From Rhizomicrobium electricum (GTDB taxonomy: Bacteria; Pseudomonadota; Alphaproteobacteria; Micropepsales; Micropepsaceae), in assembly GCF_011762045.1 (NCBI RefSeq), contig NZ_JAASQS010000002.1, forward strand, positions 62,001 to 126,000: a stretch of DNA of 64,000 nt. Direction: 5' to 3'. A program made the position numbers and the translations under genes. Below the pieces are notes generated by a model. It searched no databases. It saw nothing but the letters and a program-made list of their open reading frames with translations, and was not told the origin of the DNA. This document shows, piece by piece, positions 17,587 through 25,578 of this stretch; the first letter of the stretch is position 1, and every line of letters starts with the position of its first letter.

Positions 17587-18375
17587 GTGCATTTTCTTGT
17601 CAGCATTCAATGGGGTTACGTGGCGAGCGGCCTTCTGGTCGGCGCGCTCGTCGGGTTGACCGGCGTCGGCGGCGGTTCGCTGATGACGCCGATCCTCATC
17701 CTTCTTTTCGGCGTACCGCCGGTCGCGGCGGTCGGCACCGACCTGCTTTATGCCTCCGTCACCAAGACGGTCGGCTCGTTCGTGCACGGCGCCCATCACA
17801 CCATCGACTGGCGCGTGGTCCGGCGGCTGGCGATGGGCAGCGTACCGGCGGCGATCGCCACCCTGTTCCTGCTCAATCGCCTCGGTATCGACAGCCACAA
17901 GACCAACGCGCTGGTGTCCGACGTGCTCGGGTCGGCGCTGCTGGTGACGGCCGCGGCGCTGGTGTTCCGGCCGTGGCTGCTCAAGATCTATGCCTCCCGC
18001 GTGGGCAAGCTCTCGCCCAAGCTGACCATCCGGTACACGGTGCTGACCGGCGTCGTTCTGGGGATCCTGGTCGCCTCGTCCTCGGTCGGTGCCGGCGCGC
18101 TCGGTGTCACCGCTCTGATCCTGCTCTATCCCGAACTGCCCGCGGTGCGGCTGGTCGGCTCCGATATCGCCCACGCCGTGCCGCTGACCCTGGTGGCGGG
18201 CGCCGGCCACTGGCTCTTGGGTAATGTCGACTTCACGTTGATGGGGACGCTGCTGATGGGATCCATCCCCGGAATTCTGATCGGCAGTGCCCTTGCCCCA
18301 AGGATACCGGAAGTCTATTTGCGGCGGGTCATGGCGGTCGTGCTGGCCGCCGTAGCCGTGAAGCTTTTCTTATGA
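17587..18375 (+). CDS. TauE/SafE family sulfite-exporter-like membrane protein
   Basis: The 262-residue protein starts at GTG 17587 (AAGGA is 8-12 bases upstream). It has about seven or eight hydrophobic segments and the family's paired motifs: LVGALVGLTGVGGGSLMTPIL near the N-terminus and VVLGILVASSSVGAGALGVTA in the middle, the two halves of the TauE repeat. Such proteins are thought to export sulfite, sulfonates or organic anions. It overlaps the HD-domain gene by 4 bp, so it is the first gene of an operon that ends with a NadQ-type regulator. Confidence 0.9.
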   Translation: MHFLVSIQWGYVASGLLVGALVGLTGVGGGSLMTPILILLFGVPPVAAVGTDLLYASVTKTVGSFVHGAHHTIDWRVVRRLAMGSVPAAIATLFLLNRLGIDSHKTNALVSDVLGSALLVTAAALVFRPWLLKIYASRVGKLSPKLTIRYTVLTGVVLGILVASSSVGAGALGVTALILLYPELPAVRLVGSDIAHAVPLTLVAGAGHWLLGNVDFTLMGTLLMGSIPGILIGSALAPRIPEVYLRRVMAVVLAAVAVKLFL

Positions 18376-18959
18376 CCAAACAAGTTCGTGCCTGGCAGCG
18401 GATGTTGAGCGGCCGCCGCCTCGATCTGCTCGATCCTTCGCCGCTGGACATCGAAATCGAAGACATCGCCCACGGCCTTGCCCGCGTGGCGCGCTGGAAC
18501 GGCCAGACCAAGGGGGCGCACGCCTTCTCGGTGGCGCAGCACTGTGTCGTGGTCGAACGGCTGGCAGTCGAACTGAGCCCGTCGGGACTGACCCGCGAAG
18601 CCCGCCTGATGGCCCTGCTCCATGACGGCCCGGAATATGTTGTCGGTGACCTCATAAGCCCATTCAAGGCCGCCGTCGGTATCAGTTACAAGAGCTTAGA
18701 GCTGAAACTTATGGCGGCCATCCATCTTCGGTTCGGGCTGCCGCCGAAGCCGCCCGCGGCCCTTGAAAAGCTATTCAAGCGGGCCGATCTGCTTTCCGCC
18801 TACCACGAGGCAACCCAGCTTGCCGGGTTCGAGGTGGACGAAGCCAAGAAGATCTTCGGCGCCCCGCCTGCCGCTCTCAAGACGCCCAGGCTGACGCCGC
18901 TGCCGACCGCCGAGGCGCAAGCCCTCTTCCTCGAGCGCTTTCGCAAGCTGTCGGTGTAA
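18372..18959 (+). CDS. HD-domain phosphohydrolase (YfbR-like)
   Basis: The 195-residue protein has the metal-binding HD layout of YfbR-type 5'-nucleotidases: H57 in FSVAQHCVVV, H84-D85 in LMALLHDGPEYVVGDLISP, and a later acidic residue in FKRADLLSAYHEA. The fold removes phosphate from nucleotides or a related substrate in the cytosol. It overlaps the TauE gene by 4 bp and precedes the phosphatase and the NAD-linked regulator, so nucleotide or NAD metabolism is a plausible context, but that is inference. Confidence 0.85.
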   Translation: MTKQVRAWQRMLSGRRLDLLDPSPLDIEIEDIAHGLARVARWNGQTKGAHAFSVAQHCVVVERLAVELSPSGLTREARLMALLHDGPEYVVGDLISPFKAAVGISYKSLELKLMAAIHLRFGLPPKPPAALEKLFKRADLLSAYHEATQLAGFEVDEAKKIFGAPPAALKTPRLTPLPTAEAQALFLERFRKLSV

Positions 18960-19022
18960 CAAACTGAAATAGCAACAATTCCGGCTTTCGCGTGTCATAA
19001 TGGCGGGCTAACAGATGAAGCC

Positions 19023-19547
19023 ATGCCACTGATCCTCGTCACACCTCTTTCCGTCCTGCCGGATATGCTGCGGACTTACCAGCCGTCGCATCTCATCAGC
19101 CTGCTCTCGCCCGAATACATGATCGAGACGCCGGGCGGATTTCCGGCAGCCCGCCACCTGCGCATCGCCGTGCACGACATCTGCGATCCCGAGGACGGCA
19201 AGTGCCAACCCGGAGAAGAGCATGTCGCCTCGGTGCTGGAATTCGCCCGCGGCTGGGACGCCAAGCGGCCGCTGATCGTGCATTGCTGGGCCGGCGTGTC
19301 CCGCTCGATGGCGACGGCCTACACTATTCTCTGCGACCGGGCGTGGCGCGGCGCCGAATTCCGGCTTGCCCGCGAGATGCGCGCGCGGGCGCCGCATGCC
19401 TATCCCAACCGGGCGATCATCCGCCATGCCGATGCCCAGCTCGAACGCCAGGGCGCCATGATCAAGGCGGTGGAAGAAATGGGGCCGGCCGTTCCCGTCG
19501 AGGAAGGTGTGCCGGTAGAGTTTTCGCTGGAGCAACTTGGGCTATAG
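19023..19547 (+). CDS. Tyrosine phosphatase-like protein
   Basis: The 174-residue protein has the cysteine phosphatase P-loop VHCWAGVSRSMATAY, with catalytic Cys88 and Arg94 in C-x5-R spacing, and an upstream acidic region (DICDPEDG) that could supply the general acid. It resembles small alphaproteobacterial protein-tyrosine-phosphatase-like proteins. Its substrate is unknown. It lies between the HD-domain gene (63 bp gap) and the NadQ-type regulator gene (10 bp gap) in one operon. Confidence 0.85.
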   Translation: MPLILVTPLSVLPDMLRTYQPSHLISLLSPEYMIETPGGFPAARHLRIAVHDICDPEDGKCQPGEEHVASVLEFARGWDAKRPLIVHCWAGVSRSMATAYTILCDRAWRGAEFRLAREMRARAPHAYPNRAIIRHADAQLERQGAMIKAVEEMGPAVPVEEGVPVEFSLEQLGL

Positions 19548-19557
19548 GATTGGGGGC

Positions 19558-20517
19558 GTGACGAATCCGGACAAACATGTTGTGACCATCGGGCTGTCGG
19601 CCGCCATCGTTTCGGTGGTGGACGATTTGCCCAGCGTTCTGGTCGTGCATGCTGCCGGTGCCGACGATGCCCTGCCGTTCGGCCCGTTCGATCCGGTCGC
19701 CCATCGCACCCTCGAAAGCGGCCTCAGAACCTGGGTGGGCGAACAGACCTATCTCGATCTCGGCTATGTCGAGCAGCTCTACACGTTCGGCGACCGCGGC
19801 CGTCACACCCTGAAGCCCGGCGAAAATGCGCGCGTGGTCTCGGTTGGCTATCTCGCGCTGACCAAGCAGCTCGGCGAACGCAATGCCCCCGACAGCGTCT
19901 GGCGCGACTGGTATCGTTACTTCCCCTGGGAAGACTGGCGCATCGAAAAGCCGGCGGTGATCGACGAGATGATCCTGCCCGCGCTCGAGGAATTCGTCGC
20001 CTCGGCGCCCGACCGGTCCTGCGCAGAACTACGGCGCGACCGCGTCCGGCTCTGTTTCGGCGACGAGGACATCGGCTGGGACGAAGAGAAAGTGCTGGAG
20101 CGCTACGAGTTGCTCTACGAAGCCGGCATCGTCAGCGAAGCCGCGCGCGACGGACGCGGCGGCAACGATCGCATCTCGCCGCTCGGCGACCGCATGATGT
20201 TCGACCATCGCCGCATCCTCGCCACCGCCATTGCCCGGCTGCGCGGCAAGATGAAATACCGGCCCGTGGTGTTCGAACTGATGCCGGCCTCGTTCACGCT
20301 GCTCGAACTGCAGCGCACCGTCGAGGCGATTTCTGGCACCCGCCTGCACAAGCAGAATTTCCGCCGGCTGGTCGAAGATCAGGGTCTGGTGGAAGGCACC
20401 GGCAAGTTCAATTCGCCGCCGCGCGGGCGGCCGGCCGAGCTGTTCCGCTTCCGCCGCGAAGTCCTGCGCGAGCGCCCCTCGCCCGGCGTGAAGCTGGCGC
20501 GCCAGCGCACACCCTGA
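19558..20517 (+). CDS. nadQ: NadQ/NrtR-type Nudix-domain transcriptional regulator
   Basis: The 319-residue protein has a Nudix-like N-terminal domain (about 8-170) with a degenerate Nudix box (FDPVAHRTLESGLRTWVGEQ and LGYVEQLYTFGDRGRH) and a C-terminal winged helix (about 225-300) with the NrtR-like text FTLLELQRTVEAISG, NFRRLVEDQGLVEGTG and GRPAELFRF. Regulators of this kind sense NAD-related ligands; NadQ is the predicted alphaproteobacterial regulator of nadABC, which here begins 719 bp downstream. GTG 19558 is the likely start, after GGATTGGGG; an upstream TTG at 19537 overlaps the phosphatase. The symbol is inferred from domain layout and context. Confidence 0.82.
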   Translation: MTNPDKHVVTIGLSAAIVSVVDDLPSVLVVHAAGADDALPFGPFDPVAHRTLESGLRTWVGEQTYLDLGYVEQLYTFGDRGRHTLKPGENARVVSVGYLALTKQLGERNAPDSVWRDWYRYFPWEDWRIEKPAVIDEMILPALEEFVASAPDRSCAELRRDRVRLCFGDEDIGWDEEKVLERYELLYEAGIVSEAARDGRGGNDRISPLGDRMMFDHRRILATAIARLRGKMKYRPVVFELMPASFTLLELQRTVEAISGTRLHKQNFRRLVEDQGLVEGTGKFNSPPRGRPAELFRFRREVLRERPSPGVKLARQRTP

Positions 20518-20519
20518 GC

Positions 20520-20546
20520 AAAAAAAAGCCCTCCCGAAGGAGGGCT
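20520..20546 (-). terminator. Rho-independent terminator (minus strand)
   Basis: Read on the minus strand, AGCCCTCC-TTCG-GGAGGGCT (stem 20527-20546, UUCG loop) is followed by eight T. There is no protein-coding gene to end here, so it is read as the end of the small RNA at about 20520-20628. On the plus strand no U tract follows. Confidence 0.8.
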
Positions 20547-20628
20547 AAGAACGCCACCGACAAAGCCGTGGAGAACCGTTCGGAACCTGGGAGGGCCTCC
20601 GTGCAGAACCCGTTGCCTTCGCGTAGCG
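20520..20628 (-). ncRNA. Candidate small RNA 1 in the nadQ-nadA intergenic region
   Basis: A minus-strand promoter candidate (-10 TACAAT at 20640-20635, -35 TTGCCC at 20665-20660, spacing 19, longer than ideal) points to a start near 20628, and a strong terminator ends at 20520, giving about 109 nt. Inside are two near-identical 12-base segments, GGTTCTGCACGG and GGTTCTCCACGG (plus-strand 20599-20610 and 20566-20577), which could be exposed in loops. No good reading frame spans it. I do not recognise the RNA family; it is not SRP RNA or tmRNA by eye. Confidence 0.5.
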
Positions 20629-20934
20629 ATCCAGATTGTACGCTGTCTATAAGTCGAACGGGCAACAGCAAACCTCACTGAGACACTTTGTGCATTGCAA
20701 CCGGTGTCATTAAAAACGCCGCTCACGAAGCCGTGATTCCGCGCTTCATTTCTTGTGCCGATGCCACGTTCCGATGCGATCATCGGTGACGTTGCCGACG
20801 TAAACACATGGCCGCGTGACCCCGCTCAGCGCGGCCGTCGCGATTGTATATTCATCATACGGAATATCTCGCGGAGTGGCCGGGCACGTAGCCTTTGGCA
20901 TTGCAGATGTGCCCCGCGGGGGCGATGTCGCCAT

Positions 20935-20963
20935 AAAAAAAGGGCCCTCCCGAAGGAGAGCCC
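20935..20963 (-). terminator. Second minus-strand Rho-independent terminator, candidate small RNA 2
   Basis: The minus-strand stem GGGCTCTCC-TTCG-GGAGGGCCC, with one T-G pair, is followed by seven T. The loop and half the stem are the same as in the terminator at 20520-20546. Upstream on the minus strand (21007-20991) is a small hairpin (CGCTCG-N5-CGAGCG), so a short RNA of about 70-80 nt beginning near 21010 is possible; its promoter is not clear. Confidence 0.55.
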
Positions 20964-21131
20964 AAGGAGCTGCGCACAGCAGCATGACATCGCTCGATTT
21001 ACGAGCGTATCTGCAGAAGGCTTTGCCTCAACTGGCTGCTGTTTTCAACTGTTTCGGGAAAATTGCGAACTCGACGCGGTTCTAGGAAAAAGTGAATTTC
21101 CTGGAATTCCCGTCATGGCTAACAAAATGGC

Positions 21132-21159
21132 TTGACGGATTTGTACTCATGTGTAGCAT
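21132..21159 (+). promoter_or_regulatory. Candidate nadA promoter
   Basis: TTGACG (21132-21137) and TAGCAT (21154-21159) are 16 bases apart and lie about 80 bp before the nadA start. The -10 hexamer sits inside the operator-like motif at 21144-21161. An alternative promoter (TTGAAG 21177-21182, TAGATA 21199-21204) would begin after the hairpin at 21171-21192. Confidence 0.45.
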
Positions 21160-21161
21160 AA
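21144..21161 (+). promoter_or_regulatory. Operator-like motif copy 1 (possible NadQ site)
   Basis: TACTCA-N5-AGCATAA, identical in its fixed bases and spacing to copy 2 at 21207-21224; it overlaps the candidate -10 of nadA. The half-sites are an imperfect inverted repeat. Confidence 0.5.
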
Positions 21162-21170
21162 ACCCAACGG

Positions 21171-21192
21171 CCGGCCTTGAAGGCCGGTGTTT
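21171..21192 (+). terminator. Terminator-like hairpin in the nadA leader
   Basis: CCGGCCT-TGA-AGGCCGG (21171-21187) is followed by TGTTTTTG. It lies between the candidate upstream promoter and nadA, so it either ends an upstream transcript or acts as an attenuator. No leader peptide or alternative pairing was recognised. Confidence 0.55.
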
Positions 21193-21204
21193 TTGCCCTA
21201 GATA

Positions 21205-21224
21205 TATACTCAAAACGAGCATAA
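21205..21224 (+). promoter_or_regulatory. Operator-like motif copy 2 (possible NadQ site)
   Basis: TATACTC-N5-GAGCATA is an inverted repeat with one mismatch, containing the same TACTCA-N5-AGCATAA text as copy 1. It ends just before the AGGA ribosome binding site (21226-21229) of nadA. Copy 1 starts 63 bp upstream. Confidence 0.55.
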
Positions 21225-21236
21225 CAGGACAAAGAT

Positions 21237-22268
21237 ATGCCCGAACTGCCCTTCACGCCGGATGTCGCCGCCGCCACTGAGGCGCTTCGCCAAAAGGTGT
21301 CGCACGTCATCCCCGACATCGAATGGGCCGTTCACGCGCCCACCATTGCCGCCATCAACGCGCTGAAGCGCGAGAAGAACGCGGTGATCCTGGCGCACAA
21401 CTACATGACGCCGGAAATCTTCCATTGCGTCGCCGACTTCGTCGGGGACTCGTTGCAGCTCGCACGGCTGGCCGCGAAGACCGAAGCCAAGCTGATCGTC
21501 CAGGCCGGCGTGCACTTCATGGCCGAGACCTCGAAGGTGCTGTCGCCAGACAAGACGGTTCTTATTCCCGATCCGGAAGCAGGCTGCTCCCTCGCCTCCT
21601 CCATCACCGCCGCCGACGTCGTGGCGCTGAAGGCCAAGCATCCCGGCCTGCCGGTGGTGACCTATGTGAACACCTCCGCCGCCGTGAAGGCCGAAAGCGA
21701 CGTCTGCTGCACCTCGTCGAACGCCCGTGCCGTGGTGGAAGACATCGCCCGCGAATGGGGCGTCGATACGGTCATCATGATCCCGGACGAATTCCTGGCG
21801 CAGAACGTCGCCAAGCAGACGGCCGTGAAGATCATCACCTGGAAAGGCCATTGCGAAGTGCACGAGCGCTTCACCGCCGCCGACATCCGCGATTTCCGTA
21901 GCGCCAATCCCGGCGTGGTGGTGATGGCCCATCCCGAATGTCCGCCGGAAGTCGTTGCCGAATCCGATTTCGCCGGTTCGACCTCGGGCATGATCGATTT
22001 CGTCGCCGCCAAGCATCCGAACAAGGTTGTGCTCGTCACCGAATGCTCGATGAGCGACAACGTTGCGGTGGAGTTCCCCGAGACCGAATTCGTGCGGCCG
22101 TGCAATCTGTGCCCGCACATGAAGCGCATCACGCTTCCGAAAATCCTCAACGCCCTTGAGACCATGACGGTAGAAGTCACGGTCGATCCGGCCATTGCCG
22201 CCCGCGCCCGCAAGAGCGTGGAACGCATGCTGGCGGTGCCCGTCACCAAGGCCCGCTTTGCCGCGTGA
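21237..22268 (+). CDS. nadA: Quinolinate synthase NadA
   Basis: This 343-residue 4Fe-4S enzyme condenses iminoaspartate and dihydroxyacetone phosphate to quinolinate in de novo NAD synthesis. The family motifs are present: [47 protein letters not shown] (Cys117), [23 protein letters not shown] and, near the C-terminus, [14 protein letters not shown]. Those cysteines with Cys117 are the likely cluster ligands. ATG 21237 has AGGA 7 bases upstream. It is the first gene of nadA-nadB-nadC. Regulation by the nearby NadQ-type protein is likely from the two operator-like motifs in front of it. Confidence 0.97.
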   Translation: MPELPFTPDVAAATEALRQKVSHVIPDIEWAVHAPTIAAINALKREKNAVILAHNYMTPEIFHCVADFVGDSLQLARLAAKTEAKLIVQAGVHFMAETSKVLSPDKTVLIPDPEAGCSLASSITAADVVALKAKHPGLPVVTYVNTSAAVKAESDVCCTSSNARAVVEDIAREWGVDTVIMIPDEFLAQNVAKQTAVKIITWKGHCEVHERFTAADIRDFRSANPGVVVMAHPECPPEVVAESDFAGSTSGMIDFVAAKHPNKVVLVTECSMSDNVAVEFPETEFVRPCNLCPHMKRITLPKILNALETMTVEVTVDPAIAARARKSVERMLAVPVTKARFAA

Positions 22269-22271
22269 AAA

Positions 22272-22313
22272 CGCTTCACGGAAAGCCGGTACCGGTTTTC
22301 CGGCTATGAAGCG
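22272..22313. repeat. Extragenic palindrome between nadA and nadB
   Basis: CGCTTCA and TGAAGCG bracket a core of CGGAAAGCCGGTACCGGTTT followed by TCCG. The core GGAAA...CCGGTTTTCC and the CGCTT/AAGCG ends are shared with the palindrome at 36837-36880. Such palindromes are common in alphaproteobacterial genomes. Confidence 0.75.
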
Positions 22314-22337
22314 CGACATAACAAAGAGATTGCTGCC

Positions 22338-23930
22338 ATGAAGCCGCATATCGACAATGTCATCGAGACCCAAGGCGCGCTGATCCTCGGCGCCGGCGTT
22401 GCGGGCTTGTTTACGGCGTTGAAGATGGCGCCGTTCCCGTGCGTGGTGCTCGCCGACGAGCATCCCGGCGTGTCCGGCTCGAGCGCACGGGCGCAAGGCG
22501 GCATCGCCGCCTCGGTCGGCCGCGGCGACACCTGGCAGAGCCACGCCGCCGATACCATCGCCGCCGGTGCGGGCCTCAGCGATCCCGACATTGCAGCGCT
22601 GGTGGCGCGCGAGGCGCCGGAGCGCATTCACGATCTCGTCGAATTCGGCGCCCCGTTCGACCGCGCCAAGGACGGCTCGCTTGCCGTCGGCCGCGAGGCG
22701 GCGCATTCGGCTGCGCGCATCGTGCATGTCAAAGGCGACCGCGCCGGCGCCGAAGTGATGGCCGCGCTGGCGGCGCGTGCCCGCGAAACCGGCTCGATCC
22801 GCATCATCGAGGGCTTCCACGCCATCGAACTCGCCATCGAAGACGGCCGTGTCGTCGGCCTATTTGCGCGCACTTGGCATGGACCGGTGCAGCGCCTGAT
22901 CCTGATCCGCGCCTGTGCCGTGGTGCTGGCGACCGGCGGGCTCGGCGCCTTGTATGCCGTCTCGACCAATCCGCCGGAAAGCCGCGGCGAAGGCCTCGGC
23001 ATGGCGGCGCGCGCCGGTGCCGTGATCGCCGATCCGGAATTCGTGCAGTTCCATCCCACCGCCATTGCAATCGACAAGGATCCTGCCCCGCTTGCCACCG
23101 AAGCCTTACGCGGCGAAGGCGCGATCCTGATCGACGAGACCGGCCGCCGCTTCATGCCGGGTGTACACACTTTGGCCGAACTGGCGCCGCGCGATGTGGT
23201 GGCACGGGCGATCCATCGCGAGCTGGTCGCCGGGCACAAGGTGTTCCTCGACTGCCGCAAGGCGGTCGGCGCCAAGTTCGCCTCCGCCTTCCCGACGGTC
23301 TACGAAATCTGCCGCGGCGCCGGCATCGATCCGGCGACGCAGCCGATCCCGGTGGCGCCCGCCGCGCATTATCATATGGGCGGTATCGCGTCCGACGTTC
23401 GCGGCCGGACGTCCCTCGAAGGTCTGTGGGCGATCGGCGAATGCGCCTGCACCGGTCTGCACGGCGCCAACCGTCTGGCGTCGAATTCGCTGCTCGAGGC
23501 ACTGGTATTCGGTGCCCGCGCGGCCGACGACATCCGGGCCACGACCAAGCCGCGCAAGAGCCGCGGCACGCCGCCCGCGCCTGCCCGCTCCGCCGCTCCG
23601 CCGGTGCCGCGCCAGCTCCGCGAGGTGATGACCCGCTATGCCGGCCTGGAGCGCGACGCCGCCGGGCTATCCGAAGCCCTCGCCCGCATCGCCCAGATCG
23701 AGCGCGCCGGCGGCCATGAGGCCTCACTGCTCAACATGACGGTTACCGCCAAGATGGTCGTCGCCGGAGCCCTGGCCCGCCACGAAAGCCGCGGCGGACA
23801 CTACCGCAGCGATTTTACTGCGACGGACACAACCGGAGAGAGAACCTTCATGACCCTGGCCGATGCCGAGCGGATCGCCGCCGACGCTATCGCTCCAGAG
23901 CCCGTTTCGCCCGCCTGCGCCGCCAAATAG
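22338..23930 (+). CDS. nadB: L-aspartate oxidase NadB
   Basis: The 530-residue FAD enzyme oxidises L-aspartate to iminoaspartate, the substrate of NadA. The N-terminal dinucleotide fold LGAGVAGLFTALKMA is followed by SSARAQGGIAAS (FAD contact), a fumarate-reductase-like core with PEFVQFHPTAIA and HYHMGGI, and the C-terminal GANRLASNSLLEALVFG motif. It lies 69 bp after nadA, with an extragenic palindrome in the gap, and 31 bp before nadC. The C-terminal helical domain is somewhat shortened and Ala/Pro-rich near residues 415-430. Confidence 0.97.
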   Translation: MKPHIDNVIETQGALILGAGVAGLFTALKMAPFPCVVLADEHPGVSGSSARAQGGIAASVGRGDTWQSHAADTIAAGAGLSDPDIAALVAREAPERIHDLVEFGAPFDRAKDGSLAVGREAAHSAARIVHVKGDRAGAEVMAALAARARETGSIRIIEGFHAIELAIEDGRVVGLFARTWHGPVQRLILIRACAVVLATGGLGALYAVSTNPPESRGEGLGMAARAGAVIADPEFVQFHPTAIAIDKDPAPLATEALRGEGAILIDETGRRFMPGVHTLAELAPRDVVARAIHRELVAGHKVFLDCRKAVGAKFASAFPTVYEICRGAGIDPATQPIPVAPAAHYHMGGIASDVRGRTSLEGLWAIGECACTGLHGANRLASNSLLEALVFGARAADDIRATTKPRKSRGTPPAPARSAAPPVPRQLREVMTRYAGLERDAAGLSEALARIAQIERAGGHEASLLNMTVTAKMVVAGALARHESRGGHYRSDFTATDTTGERTFMTLADAERIAADAIAPEPVSPACAAK

Positions 23931-23961
23931 ACCCCTCCCTTACTCCCCCGGACCCGACCCG

Positions 23962-24813
23962 ATGCCCTTCCCTCTGCGCACCCCGCCTTTCCTGCTGCTC
24001 GAGCACACCGTCCGTCTGGCCCTGGAAGAGGACCTGGGACGGGCCGGCGACATCACCTCCGACCTGGTCCTGCCCGCCGGCCAGCGCGCCACGGCGGTTC
24101 TGGTGGCCCGCAAGGCCGGGACCATTGCCGGGCTGGCAGCGGCCGAGGCCGCCTTCCACATCCTGGACGGCTCCCTGAAGGTCAGCCTGGAGGCGCGGGA
24201 CGGCAACACGGTCGAGGCCGGCACGCCCCTCCTGGCCGTTCAGGGCTCGGCCAGAGCGATCCTGGCGGGCGAACGGGTGGCACTCAACTTTGTCGGGCAT
24301 TTGTCCGGCGTCGCTACCGCCACGAGAGCCCTGGTCGACGCGGTGAAGGGAACCAAGGCGAGGATCGTCTGCACCCGCAAAACCATCCCCGGCTTGCGCA
24401 TCCTCGAGAAATACGCGGTGCGCTGCGGCGGCGGCGTTAACCATCGCTACGGCCTCGACGACGGCGTCCTCATCAAGGACAACCACATCGTCGCCGCGGG
24501 CGGCATCAAGCCGGCGGTGGAGCGCGTATTCGCCGGTCTGGGCCACATGGTGAAAGTCGAAGTCGAGGTGGATTCGCTCGAACAGCTTCAGATCGCGCTC
24601 GAACTCGGCGTCGATACCGTGCTGCTCGACAACATGAAGCCCGACATGCTGCGCGAAGCGGTGAAGCTCAATGCCGGCCGTGCCGCGCTCGAAGCCTCCG
24701 GCAACGTGACTCTGCAAACCGTGCGGGCGATCGCCGAAACCGGCGTCGACTACATTTCCTCCGGCGCGATCACGCACTCGGCGCCGAACCTGGATGTGGC
24801 GCTGGATTTCTAG
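23962..24813 (+). CDS. nadC: Nicotinate-nucleotide pyrophosphorylase (carboxylating) NadC
   Basis: The 283-residue enzyme (quinolinate phosphoribosyltransferase) turns quinolinate and PRPP into nicotinate mononucleotide. Visible motifs are LEEDLGRAGDITSDLV, ERVALNFVGHLSGVATATRALVD (split in the family as NFxxxLSGIAT), CTRKTIPGLRILEKYAVRCGGG, HRYGLDDGVLIKDNHI, and VEVEVDSLEQLQIALE. ATG 23962 (MPFPLRTPP) is used because it is the last in-frame start before the domain; the open frame extends back into nadB. A bidirectional terminator follows at 24842-24881. Confidence 0.97.
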   Translation: MPFPLRTPPFLLLEHTVRLALEEDLGRAGDITSDLVLPAGQRATAVLVARKAGTIAGLAAAEAAFHILDGSLKVSLEARDGNTVEAGTPLLAVQGSARAILAGERVALNFVGHLSGVATATRALVDAVKGTKARIVCTRKTIPGLRILEKYAVRCGGGVNHRYGLDDGVLIKDNHIVAAGGIKPAVERVFAGLGHMVKVEVEVDSLEQLQIALELGVDTVLLDNMKPDMLREAVKLNAGRAALEASGNVTLQTVRAIAETGVDYISSGAITHSAPNLDVALDF

Positions 24814-24841
24814 GCGCAGCCGGAAAACACCGTATTACAAA

Positions 24842-24881
24842 CAAAAAAAGGGGCCGACCGCATTTCGCGTCGGCCCCTTTT
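24842..24881. terminator. Bidirectional terminator between nadC and the cell wall hydrolase gene
   Basis: GGGGCCGAC (24850-24858) pairs with GTCGGCCCC (24869-24877), with an A tract before and a T tract after, so it can end both the nad operon and the convergent minus-strand gene. Confidence 0.9.
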
Positions 24882-24897
24882 CGCTATTCGTCTTTAC

Positions 24898-25578
24898 TCA
24901 CATTTCCCGCTTGATACCCGGCTTCTTGTAGAAGACGTGGTTGCCGATCTGCGTGGTGCGGGCGAGTTCGCCGGCCCAATCGGGATCGACCGAAGCAGCA
25001 TGGAAATTGATCGCACCGCCGGTGGCGCCCTTGAGCGGCTCTTCGCCGGTGAGAATGCGCGCGGCAAGCTGCTGGGCCTTCATCCACGGACCGTACTGCT
25101 TGGTCTTGTGGAGGGCGCCGTTGCAGGTGAACGAGAACTGGCAGTTGGGCTGACCGGCGCCTTCGTAGACGACGGCGCAGATCGAATGGCCGTACTTGCC
25201 CTTTTGCAGCCGCGTGAAGATCACTTCGGCAATGGCTTTCTGGCCGCGCTCGCCTTCGCCGCGCGCTTCGAAATACAGCGCATCGGAAAGGCAGCGGTGC
25301 TCCTTGAGCAACTTCTTCATCACGGCCTGTTCGACCAGCGAAGCGGAACGCACCTCTTCGGCCGAGACCGGCACGACGGGCTGTACGGGAACAACGGGTT
25401 GGGCGACTTGCGGCTGAACCTGGGCGACGACGGCCGTCGTCGCTTTGAGTTGTTCCGGGTGCGGACGATACGCAGCGGCCGCCCCGACAGCCGCGCTTAC
25501 AGCTGCGAGCACGACGGTCAGCGCACCGACGAGGATGCGATCGGACCGGCGTAGGACGTCTGGCGATTTCTTTGGCAT
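24898..25578 (-). CDS. SleB-type cell wall hydrolase, membrane-anchored
   Basis: The 226-residue protein starts at ATG 25578 (MPKKSPDVLRRSDR); the open frame extends another 66 codons upstream, through a low-complexity stretch, without support. A signal-anchor (about 15-40) and a Pro/Val/Gln linker (PVVPVQPVVPVS) precede a Hydrolase_2 (SleB) domain (about 95-225) with CLSDALYFEARGEGERGQKAI, VIFTRLQKGKYGHSICAVVYEGAG and CQFSFTCNG. SleB-type enzymes are lytic amidases/transglycosylases acting on peptidoglycan in the periplasm. Confidence 0.88.
   Translation of the reverse strand: MPKKSPDVLRRSDRILVGALTVVLAAVSAAVGAAAAYRPHPEQLKATTAVVAQVQPQVAQPVVPVQPVVPVSAEEVRSASLVEQAVMKKLLKEHRCLSDALYFEARGEGERGQKAIAEVIFTRLQKGKYGHSICAVVYEGAGQPNCQFSFTCNGALHKTKQYGPWMKAQQLAARILTGEEPLKGATGGAINFHAASVDPDWAGELARTTQIGNHVFYKKPGIKREM

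Noticed and set aside
20746..20934. A possible 62-residue protein on the minus strand between the two candidate small RNAs
   Set aside because: Its start follows directly after a T-rich terminator, no ribosome binding site is seen, and the sequence resembles no protein I know. Kept only as a remote possibility.
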